Positions 16,720-25,852 of a stretch of DNA of 64,000 nt are shown piece after piece. This DNA is from Pseudomonadota bacterium. Its GTDB lineage: Bacteria > Pseudomonadota > Gammaproteobacteria > Acidiferrobacterales > UBA6901. Under the pieces are notes generated by a model. The model had not been told where the DNA came from. It did not search any database and saw only the letters and a list, made by a program, of their open reading frames with translations. Both the position numbers and the translations under genes were made by a program. Positions within the stretch are counted from its first letter, which is position 1, and the number at the start of each line of letters is the position of its first letter. The DNA lies in the NCBI GenBank assembly GCA_021785515.1, contig JAJYEX010000007.1, positions 1 through 64,000 on the forward strand, in the 5' to 3' direction.

Positions 16720-18933
16720 ATGATCGCCTGCCAGAGTACTGACATCCACGTAAAGCGCGTTCGGTCATTTTCCAGGTTTCTGTCCGGCGGCGTGCTGGCT
16801 TTGAACGTTATGCTCACCGCCTGTGGTGGCGGAGGTGGGGGTGGAAGCGGAAGCGGAAGTGGAAGCAGCGGAAGCAGCGGAAGCAGCACAGGCAACACGC
16901 CAACCGGCGGTGTCACAACCGTCTACCCGCGCTTTGCCTACGTCGCCAACTCCAGCGACAACAGCGTGTCCACCTATGCCGTCGATGCCGCGAGCGGGCG
17001 TCTTAAGTTTATCGGCAAGGTTGCAACGGGAACGGCCCCTCAATCCGTTACCATCGACCCGAGCGGAAAGTACGCCTACGTCGCGAATAACGGCGGCGGC
17101 ACGGTCTCGCAGTACACGATCGGGTCGAATGGCAGCCTCACCTCTATCGGCACGGTCTCGGCGGGGGCGAGACCCTTTTCTGTTACCGTTGCCCCGAACG
17201 GGCAGTTCGCCTATGTCGCAAATCGCGGCGGTGGCACGGTCTCGCAGTACACGATCGGGTCGAATGGCAGTCTCACTGCGATGACTTCTGCCACGGTCGC
17301 TGCGCAAACAGGCCCGGCGTCAGTCGCCATCGACCCGAGCGGGCAGTACGCCTATGTAGCGAATTACTACAGCAACACCATATCGCAGTATACGATTGGC
17401 AGTAATGGCACCCTAACCGCCATGAACCCTGCCACGGTCGGGGCGGGGACAAATCCCTGTTCCATCACTATCGATCCGAGCGGCAAGTATGTCTATGTCG
17501 CCAATAACTTCGGTACCAATCTCTCGCAGTACACGATCGGGTCGAACGGCAGCCTCACCCCTATCGGCACGGTCGGGGCAGGATCGAATCCCAACGCCGT
17601 CGCCGTCGACCCGAGCGGGAAGTACGTCTATGTGGCGAATTACGGCAGCGACACGGTCTCGCAGTATACGATCGGGTCGAACGGCGGCCTAACCTCTATC
17701 GGCACGGTCGGGGCGGGATCGGGTCCCAACGCCGTCGCCGTCGACCCAAGCGGGAAGTACGTTTACGTCGCCAACGTCAGCGGCAGCACCGTCTCGCAAT
17801 ACACAATCGGTTCAGGCGGTGCGCTCACACCCAATGCGCCCGCCACGGTTGCCGGGCAGGCGGGTCCCTGGTCTTTAGCCATGAGTCATGGCACAAGCCC
17901 CGCTGTGGCGGTGGCGAAGTACGCGTATGTGGTGAATTCAGCGGGCAATGATATCTGGCAATATTCGATCGACAGCAGCGGTAATTTGACGCCGCTGGCT
18001 GCAGGCCCGGTCGCGGCGGGAAACAGTCCATGGGCGATCGCGATCGACCCAAACAACCAGTACGTCTACGTGGCGAATGCGTTGGATAACACTATCTCGC
18101 AATACACGATCGGCAGTAACGGTGACCTGACGCCTATGGTCACCGCCCCGACAGTTCCGACGGGAACGTTTCCGTACGATATCACCGTCGACCCGAGCGG
18201 GAAGTACGTCTACGTGACGGATTTTCAGGGCACCAATGGAGCGCCGTCGGAAAGCGTCACGCAGTACACCATTGGCAATAATGGCAGCCTGACGGCCATG
18301 ACCACTCCGACCGTCGCCGCAGGGCTTGCACCGACTGGCGTTGCCGTCGACCCCAGCGGCCAGTACGTCTACGTAACCAATGAACTGGCGCCAGGTACCG
18401 TATCGCAATTCACCATCGGTACGAACGGAGCTCTGACGGCCTTGGCAACGGTAGCTGCGGGAAACTTGCCGGTCAGCATCGCTGTCGATCCCAGCGGAAG
18501 GTTCGTTTATGCCACCAATAGCGTTGATAATAATGTTTCCCAGTACACCATCGGGCCAGGTGGCGGTCTGACTGTCATGACGACAGCCACTGTTGCAACC
18601 GGTCCTGGCCCCATCTCCGTCACGGTCACGCCAAACGGCCAGTACGTCTATGTCGCGAACAGCGGTTCCGCCAATGACAGCCTGTCGCAATACGCAATCG
18701 GCAGCGGTGGCGGTCTTACGCCCTTGACCGCTCCCGGTGTCGGACCACAAGAGTCGCCTTCCTCGGTCATTACCGATCCGAGCGGGGCCTATGTCTACGA
18801 AACGAACACAGGGAACAACATCATCTCCCAGTACAACATCGGCAGCGGTGGCGGCCTCTCGCTGATGGCAACTCCTTCGGTGGGGGCGGGGGCATCGCCA
18901 CAGACGATGGCAATCGTTGGAAGCTATCAGTAG
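16720..18933 (+). CDS. YVTN-type beta-propeller lipoprotein
   Basis: This 737-residue protein has a signal and lipobox near residue 35 (LNVMLTAC) followed by seven glycines and a Gly/Ser linker. The rest is about a dozen near-identical blades of roughly 45 residues with consensus PSGKYVYVANYGSDTVSQYTIGSNGxLTxIGTVxAGxxP, the YVTN/lactonase-like propeller repeat. Blade DNA is also nearly identical in places, for example CTCGCAGTACACGATCGGGT, which occurs several times, implying recent expansion. Two propellers or a long blade array are possible. It is exported to the outer membrane or surface; no lactonase active site is identified. Confidence 0.8.
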   Translation: MIACQSTDIHVKRVRSFSRFLSGGVLALNVMLTACGGGGGGGSGSGSGSSGSSGSSTGNTPTGGVTTVYPRFAYVANSSDNSVSTYAVDAASGRLKFIGKVATGTAPQSVTIDPSGKYAYVANNGGGTVSQYTIGSNGSLTSIGTVSAGARPFSVTVAPNGQFAYVANRGGGTVSQYTIGSNGSLTAMTSATVAAQTGPASVAIDPSGQYAYVANYYSNTISQYTIGSNGTLTAMNPATVGAGTNPCSITIDPSGKYVYVANNFGTNLSQYTIGSNGSLTPIGTVGAGSNPNAVAVDPSGKYVYVANYGSDTVSQYTIGSNGGLTSIGTVGAGSGPNAVAVDPSGKYVYVANVSGSTVSQYTIGSGGALTPNAPATVAGQAGPWSLAMSHGTSPAVAVAKYAYVVNSAGNDIWQYSIDSSGNLTPLAAGPVAAGNSPWAIAIDPNNQYVYVANALDNTISQYTIGSNGDLTPMVTAPTVPTGTFPYDITVDPSGKYVYVTDFQGTNGAPSESVTQYTIGNNGSLTAMTTPTVAAGLAPTGVAVDPSGQYVYVTNELAPGTVSQFTIGTNGALTALATVAAGNLPVSIAVDPSGRFVYATNSVDNNVSQYTIGPGGGLTVMTTATVATGPGPISVTVTPNGQYVYVANSGSANDSLSQYAIGSGGGLTPLTAPGVGPQESPSSVITDPSGAYVYETNTGNNIISQYNIGSGGGLSLMATPSVGAGASPQTMAIVGSYQ

Positions 18934-19614
18934 GAAGGCCAATGACACCACTGCATCATCGATGTCCAGCTGATAGCTGGCCTATCGGACGATTCGTCAA
19001 GCGGGAAATTAAGGTCCGTCGGTCTGTGCGAAATTGCAAAAAACCCGATGGACTGATGCGGTCTTTTTTGTTGCTACCTTCGCGCGACAACATGCTCCGT
19101 TTCACAGTGGCCTTATTGGGTCCGGCGTGCTGCAGCAACGCGGAAGGAAGCTTGTAATGCATGGGGTCTCCGGGCTGTGCAGCAACGCTGCGCTAAAGGT
19201 GGGGTGGCTCATCGGAATTGACTTTCAGGAGCAGGTCGCAAGCGCGTTCAGGCTGCTGCGGAAAAAAAAGCCACGGCGGTGAGCGTTGGAGGAAAAGCGG
19301 GAGAGCAGATTCGGGCAGATGAACATCCTGGAGACGAACAAAAGTCTGCAATAAGTGCATGGAGAACCTCCAAACGCTCATTCCAGAAGTCGTTCTGTTT
19401 GCTATCTGTAAGTCGACACCGGCTTTTCTGCGCCGGCCGTAGGTCATGACGCACCGCAAACCCAGACGGAAATATCGCTATCCCGGGAGGGATCAGCGTT
19501 GAAGCATGAACAGTCAGAAGTGTGATCCGGTTGAAAGACCGAATACTGTTTGACGAGCTGGAAGTCTCACGCGATGGTGAACAGCAGAACTACCGCATAC
19601 GAGGAGAACACGCT
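18934..19614. other. Gene-free interval
   Basis: No gene is supported. The right part (about 19511-19555) holds a sequence that recurs at about 20637-20675. Confidence 0.3.
19511..19555 (+). repeat. Upstream repeat, copy A
   Basis: It begins AGAAGTGTGATCC and continues with spaced matches (GTT, GCCGAAT or ACCGAAT, then ACGAGC) shared with about 20637-20678. The copies bracket the two small exported-protein genes. Confidence 0.4.
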
Positions 19615-19773
19615 ATGAAAAACAAATGGTTTCGAGCATTGCCATTTCTGTTATTCCTGGGGTTAACCGCCTGTGGTGGTGGAGGCGGTGGAGGCGGAGG
19701 GGCAGCGGCGCCATCGTCTTCATCTTCTGCTTGCACGTGGGGCACTTCTAGCTGGGGTTGCAACTGGCAGTAA
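19615..19773 (+). CDS. Small poly-glycine lipoprotein
   Basis: The protein has 52 residues. MKNKWFRALPFLLFLGLTAC is a complete lipoprotein signal with lipobox LTAC, followed by nine glycines and a short tail with two cysteines (ACTWGTSSWGCNWQ). GAGGAG lies upstream of the ATG. An in-frame start at 19522 would hide the signal peptide. The mature peptide is about 32 residues and its function is unknown. The same LTAC-polyGly leader occurs in neighbouring large lipoproteins, which suggests a shared or duplicated leader. Confidence 0.6.
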   Translation: MKNKWFRALPFLLFLGLTACGGGGGGGGGAAAPSSSSSACTWGTSSWGCNWQ

Positions 19774-19833
19774 GAGGTGGTCTCGGTAATACACCGGGTT
19801 CCTGCCAGTTAAATTCAATAGCTATTGGAGAAT

Positions 19834-20457
19834 ATGATCATGAAATTATCGTCACATCTCAAATCGATTTATACGCAACTCATCGCTACGGCGATTCTCG
19901 CTGGCGGGATCGGTCAGAGTTACGCTGCGGTTACTATCCCAAACACTTTCTCAGCTGGTACGCCGGCAGTCGCAGCTCAGGTCAACGACAATTTTACGGC
20001 CGTGGGGAACCAAATGCCTGCAGTGAAGCAGGTACCTGCTACGGATTGGATTACTGGCGTGTCGACAACGTCTGCTAACCTTCAATCGATTACGATCACT
20101 CCGCCGGGAAGCGGTTTTGTCATAGTGACAGCCAGCGGAACCGTGACATACAATTACACCACTGGTACGTCTGCCGAAATATGCATGGATTTAGGTATTA
20201 TTAGCGCTGACACGAGCGGTTGCTCCCCAGCTGGGTCGCCCGCTGCTAACGTTGCATTTCGATCCTTCCTGCCCTCCACATTTCCCAGCAGCGATATTTA
20301 TGGCTACAGCGCGACGTATAGCCTGGTCAATGTCTTTCCAGTTACCGCAGGGGTTGCGCAATCTTATTATCTCAATGGATTTGCAACGGGCACGTCGTCC
20401 ACGGCTTTATTCCACCCGATCCTAACCGTTTTATTTGTCCCCAATGCACTGCCATGA
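19834..20457 (+). CDS. Exported protein of unknown function
   Basis: The protein has about 207 residues. A signal peptide (IYTQLIATAILAGGIGQSYAA) is followed by IPNTFSAGTPAVAAQVNDNFTAVGNQM. That motif is seen at the start of many exported bacterial proteins ahead of a trimeric or tail-spike-like region. The rest is Ser/Thr-rich beta-strand sequence with one Cys pair (ICMDLGIISADTSGC). Start candidates are ATGs at 19825, 19834 and 19840. It lies 60 bp after the small lipoprotein and is probably co-transcribed. Confidence 0.6.
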   Translation: MIMKLSSHLKSIYTQLIATAILAGGIGQSYAAVTIPNTFSAGTPAVAAQVNDNFTAVGNQMPAVKQVPATDWITGVSTTSANLQSITITPPGSGFVIVTASGTVTYNYTTGTSAEICMDLGIISADTSGCSPAGSPAANVAFRSFLPSTFPSSDIYGYSATYSLVNVFPVTAGVAQSYYLNGFATGTSSTALFHPILTVLFVPNALP

Positions 20458-20636
20458 CAGTTCAATGGGAAAGTCTGGGGATTGGCCAGGAACGCCGATT
20501 GAATGAGAAGAGCCGGAGCGATTCTGGCCGTTCAGGTAACGTGTGTCATCGAAGCCGGAGTCAAGAAATCACGGTGCGGCCGCTGATTCGTCGGGGGCTT
20601 TTCGGAGGTTGGTGCCAAGCCTAGCGTAAATAACGC

Positions 20637-20678
20637 AGAAGTGTGATCCAGTTCACAGGCCGAATCTAGGACGAGCGA
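20637..20678 (+). repeat. Upstream repeat, copy B
   Basis: Partner of 19511-19555. It is followed by decayed insertion-sequence DNA. Confidence 0.35.
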
Positions 20679-20866
20679 TGAATGCCACCGAGTTTAGCCG
20701 CCGCGGTATAGCGACATTGATGCAACGGATTGCAATTGAAGGAGAAGGCTGACCACCGAGACAGGAGCCTACGCTCGAAAGTTGTGTATGACCTGAAGTA
20801 AGAAGGCGGCGTATTCTGATGGTCGACCAAGATCATCACCTTTAAGCTAAAGAGTGAATACGCCGC

Positions 20867-21043
20867 ATGAAGAACGATAAGGTAGTCGCACTCAAGAATC
20901 CAGGGGTCCCGGGCGAAGTCCGGGACGCCTTGACCGAAGTGCTTCGGGAAGGAGCGCAACAGTTGCTTGCCCAAGCCATTGAAACGGAAGTGGCGGAGTT
21001 TTTCGACCGGTATCATTGCTTCAATCAAAGCCTTGAATCCTGA
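20867..21043 (+). pseudogene. IS256-family transposase, N-terminal remnant
   Basis: The frame MKNDKVVALKNPGVPGEVRDALTEVLREGAQQLLAQAIETEVAEFFDRY is the start of an IS256-type mutator transposase. The similarity ends near 21010 and the frame stops at 21043, leaving 58 residues of an expected 400 or so. The DNA just before it includes GAATACGCCGC and its inverted relative GGCGGCGTATTC at about 20804, consistent with the element's left terminal repeat region. Non-functional. Confidence 0.65.
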
Positions 21044-21109
21044 AATCCGTTTGCCAGGACCCTTGCAAGTCCCGTCTGCCCTGTCCGTTGAAGCCCATCC
21101 AGGCACCGG

Positions 21110-22633
21110 CTACGGCGTGATCTCGAATACCGTACCATAGCTGCTGCTGTTCGTGCCGCCGGTCTGCGTCGTGCTGTAGAGGTTTCCGCTTGTATCCATG
21201 ATGAGGTCGGAATCAGGGTACGCTCCATCGGTCCTGGCGAAGGAGTGCAGAACGGTCTCAGTATAACCGCTTGCTCCCTTAGCAAGCTCGAATACCGCGC
21301 CAGCATTGTTCGGGCCGCCGCCATACCTCGTTGTGCCATAGAGGTCCCCGCTCGCATCCATGATGACGCCGGCAAAGGGGTTCTGCCCATCTGTCCCGCC
21401 GAGAGCGCCAAAAGAGTACAGGATCTTTTCGGCATAGCCGCTTGCCCCCTTCACGAGTTCGAATACCGTGCCGGTGTTGTTCGCGCCGCCGCCCCACGTT
21501 GTGCCATAGAGGTCCCCGCTCGGATCCATAGCGACACCGGAAAAAAAGGGATGCTGCCCATCTCCGCTGGCGCCAAAGGAGTATAGGAGCTGTTCGGTAT
21601 AGCCGCTTGCGCCCTTTACGAGTTCGAATACCGTGCCGGTGTTGTTTGTGCCGCCGTTCTGCGTGGTGCTGTAGAGGTTTCCGCTCGTATCCGTGATGAG
21701 GCCGGCATTGGGATCCAGTCCATCAGTGCCGGTGAAGGAGTGCAGAATGGCTTCGGTATCGCGGCCGTTCGACAGCGTGAGCTCGAATACCGTGCCGTCG
21801 TTCGTTCCGCCGCCGCCCGCCGTCGTGCCATAAAGGTTTCCGCCGGCGTCCATGATGAGGCCGGCCGCAGGATTCTGCCCGTCCCCGCTGCTGGCGCCAA
21901 AGGAGTACAGGACCTTTTCGGTATAGCTACTGGCCCCTTTTACGAGCTCGAAAACGGTACCATAACCGCCGACTGTGCTGCCGTACGCACCGCCGTTTTC
22001 TGTCGTGCCATAGAGGTTTCCGCCGGCGTCCATGATGAGGCCCGCCATGGGGTTTCGCCCATCCGGAAGGGTGTCAAAGGAGTACAGGATCTTTTCCGTG
22101 TAGCCGCCTGCCCCCTTCACGAGTTCGAAAACGGTACCATAGCCGCCGACCGTGCCGCCGTATGCACCGCCTAGCTGCGTCGTGCCATAGAGGTTTCCGC
22201 TGGTGTCCATGATGAGGCTGGTATACGGGTTCTCCCCATCCGGGAGGGCGCCAAAGGGGTACAGGACGGCTTCGGCCGCCGCTGCCACCGTACAGCTGAC
22301 CTGCACGTTGGTGACGTTGGCCGTGGCCGTGCCCGTGCCGTTGGTGACGGTGCAGGTCTCATTGGGGGCCTGGGTAAGGACGGTGACAGCATAGGATGAT
22401 CCGAAGGGGACTCCCTGCGAGAAGGTGAAGGTTCCGTTCTTATTTACTGCTAGGTTATCGCCACCGTTATCTTGCAGCGTCAGCTGGGTGGCGCTCGTCC
22501 AGGAGGTGAATCCGCTCAAGGTACCCGAGATTGAGTCGGTCGGCGCGGCTGAAGAACCCCCACCCCCACAGGCGGTCAAAAACGCCGTGAGCGAGAGAGC
22601 GACGATGACGCGGGACAGCGTGGTAAACGTCAT
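21110..22633 (-). CDS. GloVer tandem-repeat lipoprotein (TIGR03803-type)
   Basis: The protein has about 507 residues. MTFTTLSRVIVALSLTAFLTAC plus GGGG gives a lipoprotein. An Ig-like region (ISGTLSGFTSWTSATQLTLQDNGGDNLAVNKNGTFTFSQGVPFGSSYAVTV) is followed by about eight blades with the GloVer consensus LIMDxxGNLYGTTxxGGxxxxGTVFELVKGASGYTEKxLYSFG. These form a choice-of-anchor propeller on the cell surface. A long in-frame extension to 22816 lacks a leader, so 22633 is used; AGGG lies upstream. A palindrome matching the one upstream of the luxR-type gene lies about 295 bp upstream of this start. Confidence 0.8.
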   Translation of the reverse strand: MTFTTLSRVIVALSLTAFLTACGGGGSSAAPTDSISGTLSGFTSWTSATQLTLQDNGGDNLAVNKNGTFTFSQGVPFGSSYAVTVLTQAPNETCTVTNGTGTATANVTNVQVSCTVAAAAEAVLYPFGALPDGENPYTSLIMDTSGNLYGTTQLGGAYGGTVGGYGTVFELVKGAGGYTEKILYSFDTLPDGRNPMAGLIMDAGGNLYGTTENGGAYGSTVGGYGTVFELVKGASSYTEKVLYSFGASSGDGQNPAAGLIMDAGGNLYGTTAGGGGTNDGTVFELTLSNGRDTEAILHSFTGTDGLDPNAGLITDTSGNLYSTTQNGGTNNTGTVFELVKGASGYTEQLLYSFGASGDGQHPFFSGVAMDPSGDLYGTTWGGGANNTGTVFELVKGASGYAEKILYSFGALGGTDGQNPFAGVIMDASGDLYGTTRYGGGPNNAGAVFELAKGASGYTETVLHSFARTDGAYPDSDLIMDTSGNLYSTTQTGGTNSSSYGTVFEITP

Positions 22634-22926
22634 AGTGATTTTCCCTGAACCAGTCGCTATTCGGGCTGGCCAGCCTGTGCACGGCAAGCGTCCGCAAAGT
22701 CCGTCATCAGATAGCCCCTGCGTCCTCGCGACCATCAGGGAAAAGCCGGTGACCTCCGTTTTCTCGCCGAAGACCCGGCCCAAGACCGCGCCACGGGTTG
22801 CTCTGCCCACCCGCACTGGCGCAATCGCGCACCTGAAAACAGTTCAATCGTCGAACGTACTTGCATCGACGAAACGCATCACAGCCATTTCAATTTCACA
22901 CTACGCTGCATGGGTCCGGACTTGCA

Positions 22927-22944
22927 ATGGGTCGATCGACCCAT
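22927..22944. promoter_or_regulatory. Putative regulator-binding palindrome 1
   Basis: The sequence is a perfect 18-bp palindrome, ATGGGTCGATCGACCCAT. It lies between the GloVer lipoprotein gene and the end of the LuxR-type regulator gene. A close relative occurs at 24120-24137, upstream of the regulator gene. Confidence 0.55.
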
Positions 22945-23036
22945 ATGACGGGTGCACCACCGGGTGGGATGCATTTGGATGAAAGCTAAGGAGCGCCAGG
23001 GTGTCTGATTAATCAGCGGCGCGAATGCGCCAGGTC

Positions 23037-24005
23037 TTATTCGTGCCCCGAACCGGCGCGCAGCGCCGCGATCAGTTCCGTGCGGTTTCGCACGTTGAGC
23101 TTTTTGTAAATCGCATTCACGTGTTTCGTCACGGTGTGTGCCGAAATGTTAAGGTGATTGGCGACCTCTGCATACGTAAGGCCCTTTGCGAGGTACCGGG
23201 TCACCTGTCTCTGCGTCGGGCTTAAACGCGCTTCCCGCGATTTCCGGCGCAACTCCAGATGCCAGAGATCCAGGATCGGCGTGGCTTTAAGCGCTATCTT
23301 TTTGCCCTCGTATACCCATGCACCACCAAGCATGAGCCGCTCATGGAGTTCCGTTGGCAAAACGGTGGACGGCTGCAATGGCCATTCGCAGCGCAGAAGC
23401 TCGCGCGCGCCACACTCCATCTGGTGCAGTTGGCCAAAGCGGTCGCAGATTGCCGAGAGATAAGGGCCATGCTTGGGTCGGTAGAAGTAGGAGAGAAGAT
23501 TGATGTTCCATGCCTGGATGAGATGCGGTACGGCAAACTGCGCAAGCGCGCATTCATTTTCCAGAAATGCGGGTTCCGTGGGCGGGCGGTAGAGGCTGAC
23601 AAAGTGATGACACCTGGTTTCGTCGTTTTGGCGACGGGTGCACAAGGCGTGCCCGATATTAAATGATTGGCAATGTTTGACCAATGGGTCAGGATAACGG
23701 TTCTTGCCATCCTCCGTCGTGAGACTGCGCAGTGCAAGGCTTTCGGAGGCTGTCCCCTCGACCAGAACGTTAAGCGTCGGGTCGAGATGGCGGGCGTCGT
23801 CCCAGCGGGAGATGAACTCCTGAGGAAGATTGTACAGAAACACGCTGTTAAGTCGCACGCCGGGCGTGCCGATTGCCCAGATGCCGCACTGGAAGGCGAC
23901 GACTTCCTGAATCTGTTCGAGCGCCCATTTCTGAAACCGGTCAGCGCGGCACCGTCGTCCCTCAGCGTAGAGCCGAAGAACCACCTGGCATAATGTCTGA
24001 TACAT
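23037..24005 (-). CDS. LuxR-family transcriptional regulator
   Basis: This 322-residue protein has a C-terminal GerE/LuxR helix-turn-helix at about residues 256-315: LSPTQRQVTRYLAKGLTYAEVANHLNISAHTVTKHVNAIYKKLNVRNRTELIAAL. The N-terminal 240 residues resemble a GAF-like sensory region and have no recognised acyl-homoserine-lactone pocket or receiver aspartate, so the signal is unknown. It is the last gene of the accessory region. Two related palindromes flank it, one about 115 bp upstream of its start. That suggests autoregulation plus control of the neighbouring lipoprotein gene. Confidence 0.85.
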   Translation of the reverse strand: MYQTLCQVVLRLYAEGRRCRADRFQKWALEQIQEVVAFQCGIWAIGTPGVRLNSVFLYNLPQEFISRWDDARHLDPTLNVLVEGTASESLALRSLTTEDGKNRYPDPLVKHCQSFNIGHALCTRRQNDETRCHHFVSLYRPPTEPAFLENECALAQFAVPHLIQAWNINLLSYFYRPKHGPYLSAICDRFGQLHQMECGARELLRCEWPLQPSTVLPTELHERLMLGGAWVYEGKKIALKATPILDLWHLELRRKSREARLSPTQRQVTRYLAKGLTYAEVANHLNISAHTVTKHVNAIYKKLNVRNRTELIAALRAGSGHE

Positions 24006-24119
24006 CTTAATCTACGTCATGTCCATATGAATTAGTTGCTTCGATAAAAATGATTTTGCCGGGAAATTTCCTGCTGATTTTCAGATTAAAAGTATGTCAC
24101 TTCAGCTGCTCACTGTCAT

Positions 24120-24137
24120 ATAGGTTGATCGACCTAT
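24120..24137. promoter_or_regulatory. Putative regulator-binding palindrome 2
   Basis: ATAGGTTGATCGACCTAT is an 18-bp near-palindrome with only the 7/12 pair mismatched. It matches 22927-22944 under the consensus ATRGGTYGATCGACCYAT. It is positioned about 115 bp upstream of the LuxR-type gene start. Confidence 0.55.
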
Positions 24138-24799
24138 GCGACGGCAAATCCGTCGGTTGAAATACGATTTCGGTGCCGCAGAAGCGCACGTGAGCATCGC
24201 CATGCCCGCGTGCAACGTGATGAGCCTGTTTCACAGGCAGTCTTGAAAGCCACCCCAGACAAACCCCCTGCGAGTGATCTGCAGCGCGCGCTAAAAGCCC
24301 CTCGCTACAAGCTTTTCGCCAAGGCGAGGTACTTGACCCGCGCGGGGAGGAGAAACGTCTTGAAACGGGCGCGCGCCGTGCGCAGCCGCAATGGGTTACC
24401 TGACTATGGGATCGTTCGAAAGCCTTTACGACCCCGGTGCACTTCTTCCACGAATCGTTCACTTAGCCCAACGGGCGGACCGCACATCCGGGTTCATTGT
24501 CCTTTTTGCCGGCGCAATCTCGTCGCGACTCGGGCGAGACCGTGAATTTCCAACGCCGTGACATTTCGGGGACAGGCGGGATCATCCGCCTCATATTTCC
24601 TGTGTATGCTGCGTGCTGTGCTCGGGGTATGTATGAAAACCGGCATGTCGACCGGAAAACCGGCGTCAAAACAGCGCGTAATGCAGCCGAAAAAATTTTG
24701 ACGCACGTCAAGATGCGCGAAACGGGTGGCAGGTATAAGAAAGTAGACAGCAACAAGAATCCGGCATGGTCCGAGATCGTGGATAAAAGGAGATTCGTT
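24138..24799. other. Gene-free transition between accessory and core DNA
   Basis: No credible gene is visible on either strand. It carries the promoter and ribosome binding site (AAAGGAG at 24786-24792) of the next operon at its right end. Confidence 0.35.
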
Positions 24800-25111
24800 A
24801 TGGCAACGGCAACTGAATCGGCGAGAAAAAAACTTGTCGAGGATTTCCGGGCGCTTACCGCGGACACTGAAGAGTTGTTACGTGCCACGGCGTCCATCAC
24901 CGGAGAACGCGCAAGCGCTGCGCGCACCAAGGTGGAAGAGCGGCTTCGGGCGGCGAAGGAAGCCGTCGGGGAATTTCGGGACGATCTCGCCGAACGCGGG
25001 CGCGTTGCCGCTGAGGCCGCGGATCGCGCGGTGCGTGATCATCCCTGGGAATCGGTGGCGGTCGCTGCCGGTATCGGTTTTCTGCTGGGCATGCTGACGG
25101 CGCGGCGCTGA
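24800..25111 (+). CDS. DUF883/ElaB-YqjD family membrane-anchored protein
   Basis: The protein has 103 residues. A long, charged, Ala/Glu-rich helix (residues 5-80: ARKKLVEDFRALTADTEELLRATASITGERASAARTKVEERL and on) is followed by DHPWESVAVAAGIGFLLGMLTARR, the C-terminal transmembrane anchor diagnostic of ElaB/YqjD/YgaM proteins. Family members sit in the inner membrane and can bind ribosomes in stationary phase. AAAGGAG precedes the ATG. It is first of a three-gene operon like yqjD-yqjE-yqjK of enterobacteria. Confidence 0.88.
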   Translation: MATATESARKKLVEDFRALTADTEELLRATASITGERASAARTKVEERLRAAKEAVGEFRDDLAERGRVAAEAADRAVRDHPWESVAVAAGIGFLLGMLTARR

Positions 25112-25116
25112 CCGGC

Positions 25117-25503
25117 ATGGTTCCACCTGATGCCAGTCCGGTCGGGATTCTGCAGTTGCTGCGACGGATATTGTCTACGCTGATTGAGATACTCCGCACC
25201 CGGGCCCAGCTGGCGGTAACGGAGATTGAAGAACAGGCGCTGCGCGCGACGCAGCTTTTGCTGCTCGCTCTGCTGATCCTGTTTTTTCTCAGCTTCGCTG
25301 TTCTGCTCGGCACGCTGGCCGTTGTGACGGCGTTCTGGAACAGTCATCCGGTGGGGGTTCTGGCCGGATGCGCGGGGCTTTATCTGCTGGTCGCGGCGGT
25401 GCTTGGCGTGGTTCTGTATCGTGGAGTGCGGACGCGCCCGCGTCTGCTGGCGGCCACCCTGGCGGAACTCGCGCGCGATGGCGAGGAGTTCCGCCCGCGA
25501 TGA
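25117..25503 (+). CDS. YqjE-like phage-holin-superfamily membrane protein
   Basis: The protein has 128 residues. An amphipathic N-terminus (ILSTLIEILRTRAQLAVTEIEEQALR) is followed by two transmembrane segments at about residues 47-72 (LLLLALLILFFLSFAVLLGTLAVVTAF) and 80-105 (GVLAGCAGLYLLVAAVLGVVLYRG). This is the Holin-X/YqjE pattern. It starts 5 bp after the previous stop, and its stop overlaps the next start by 4 bp, so the genes are translationally coupled. Role unknown; membrane stress is suspected in the family. Confidence 0.85.
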   Translation: MVPPDASPVGILQLLRRILSTLIEILRTRAQLAVTEIEEQALRATQLLLLALLILFFLSFAVLLGTLAVVTAFWNSHPVGVLAGCAGLYLLVAAVLGVVLYRGVRTRPRLLAATLAELARDGEEFRPR

Positions 25504-25808
25504 GCGCGCGACTGGCGGCGCTGGTGCGCAGGCGCCAACACCTGACTGCCCGGGTGACACAGGAGCGTGAAACGCTGAGGGCCGACATGCGGCTTATGCG
25601 GGAATCAGCGACGCTGACGGGCATGGCCGTCGGCGCTGGCGTGGTGATACGCCGGCATCCCGTGCCGCTTATGGTTCTGGCTGGCGTGCTGTGGTGGCGG
25701 CGACAGTACGTGTATTCCGTATTGCGATGGGCGGGAGCAATGGCGCCGACCATGCGCGCTTGCGGAATGTTCCGTCTTGTACGTGATATTTGGCGCTCCG
25801 GGCGCTGA
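25500..25808 (+). CDS. YqjK-like small protein
   Basis: This 102-residue, highly basic protein has an N-terminal arginine-rich coiled helix (ALVRRRQHLTARVTQERETLRADMRLMRES) and a hydrophobic segment (HPVPLMVLAGVLWW). It overlaps the yqjE-like gene by ATGA. Size, context and helix pattern fit YqjK; direct sequence evidence is modest. Confidence 0.65.
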   Translation: MSARLAALVRRRQHLTARVTQERETLRADMRLMRESATLTGMAVGAGVVIRRHPVPLMVLAGVLWWRRQYVYSVLRWAGAMAPTMRACGMFRLVRDIWRSGR

Positions 25809-25852
25809 TCGGCGTGACACGGCGCACCGGCCGATAGCGGATCCGGGTCCGG

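Noticed and set aside
16720-18933. Regularly spaced repeats that could suggest a CRISPR array to go with the Cas6-like gene
   Set aside because: The repeats are in frame within one open reading frame and encode propeller blades about 45 residues long. They are not 25-40 bp repeats with unique spacers.
24210-24545. 111-codon plus-strand frame before the DUF883 gene
   Set aside because: Arg/Pro-rich shadow-like composition, no ribosome binding site and no recognisable domain.
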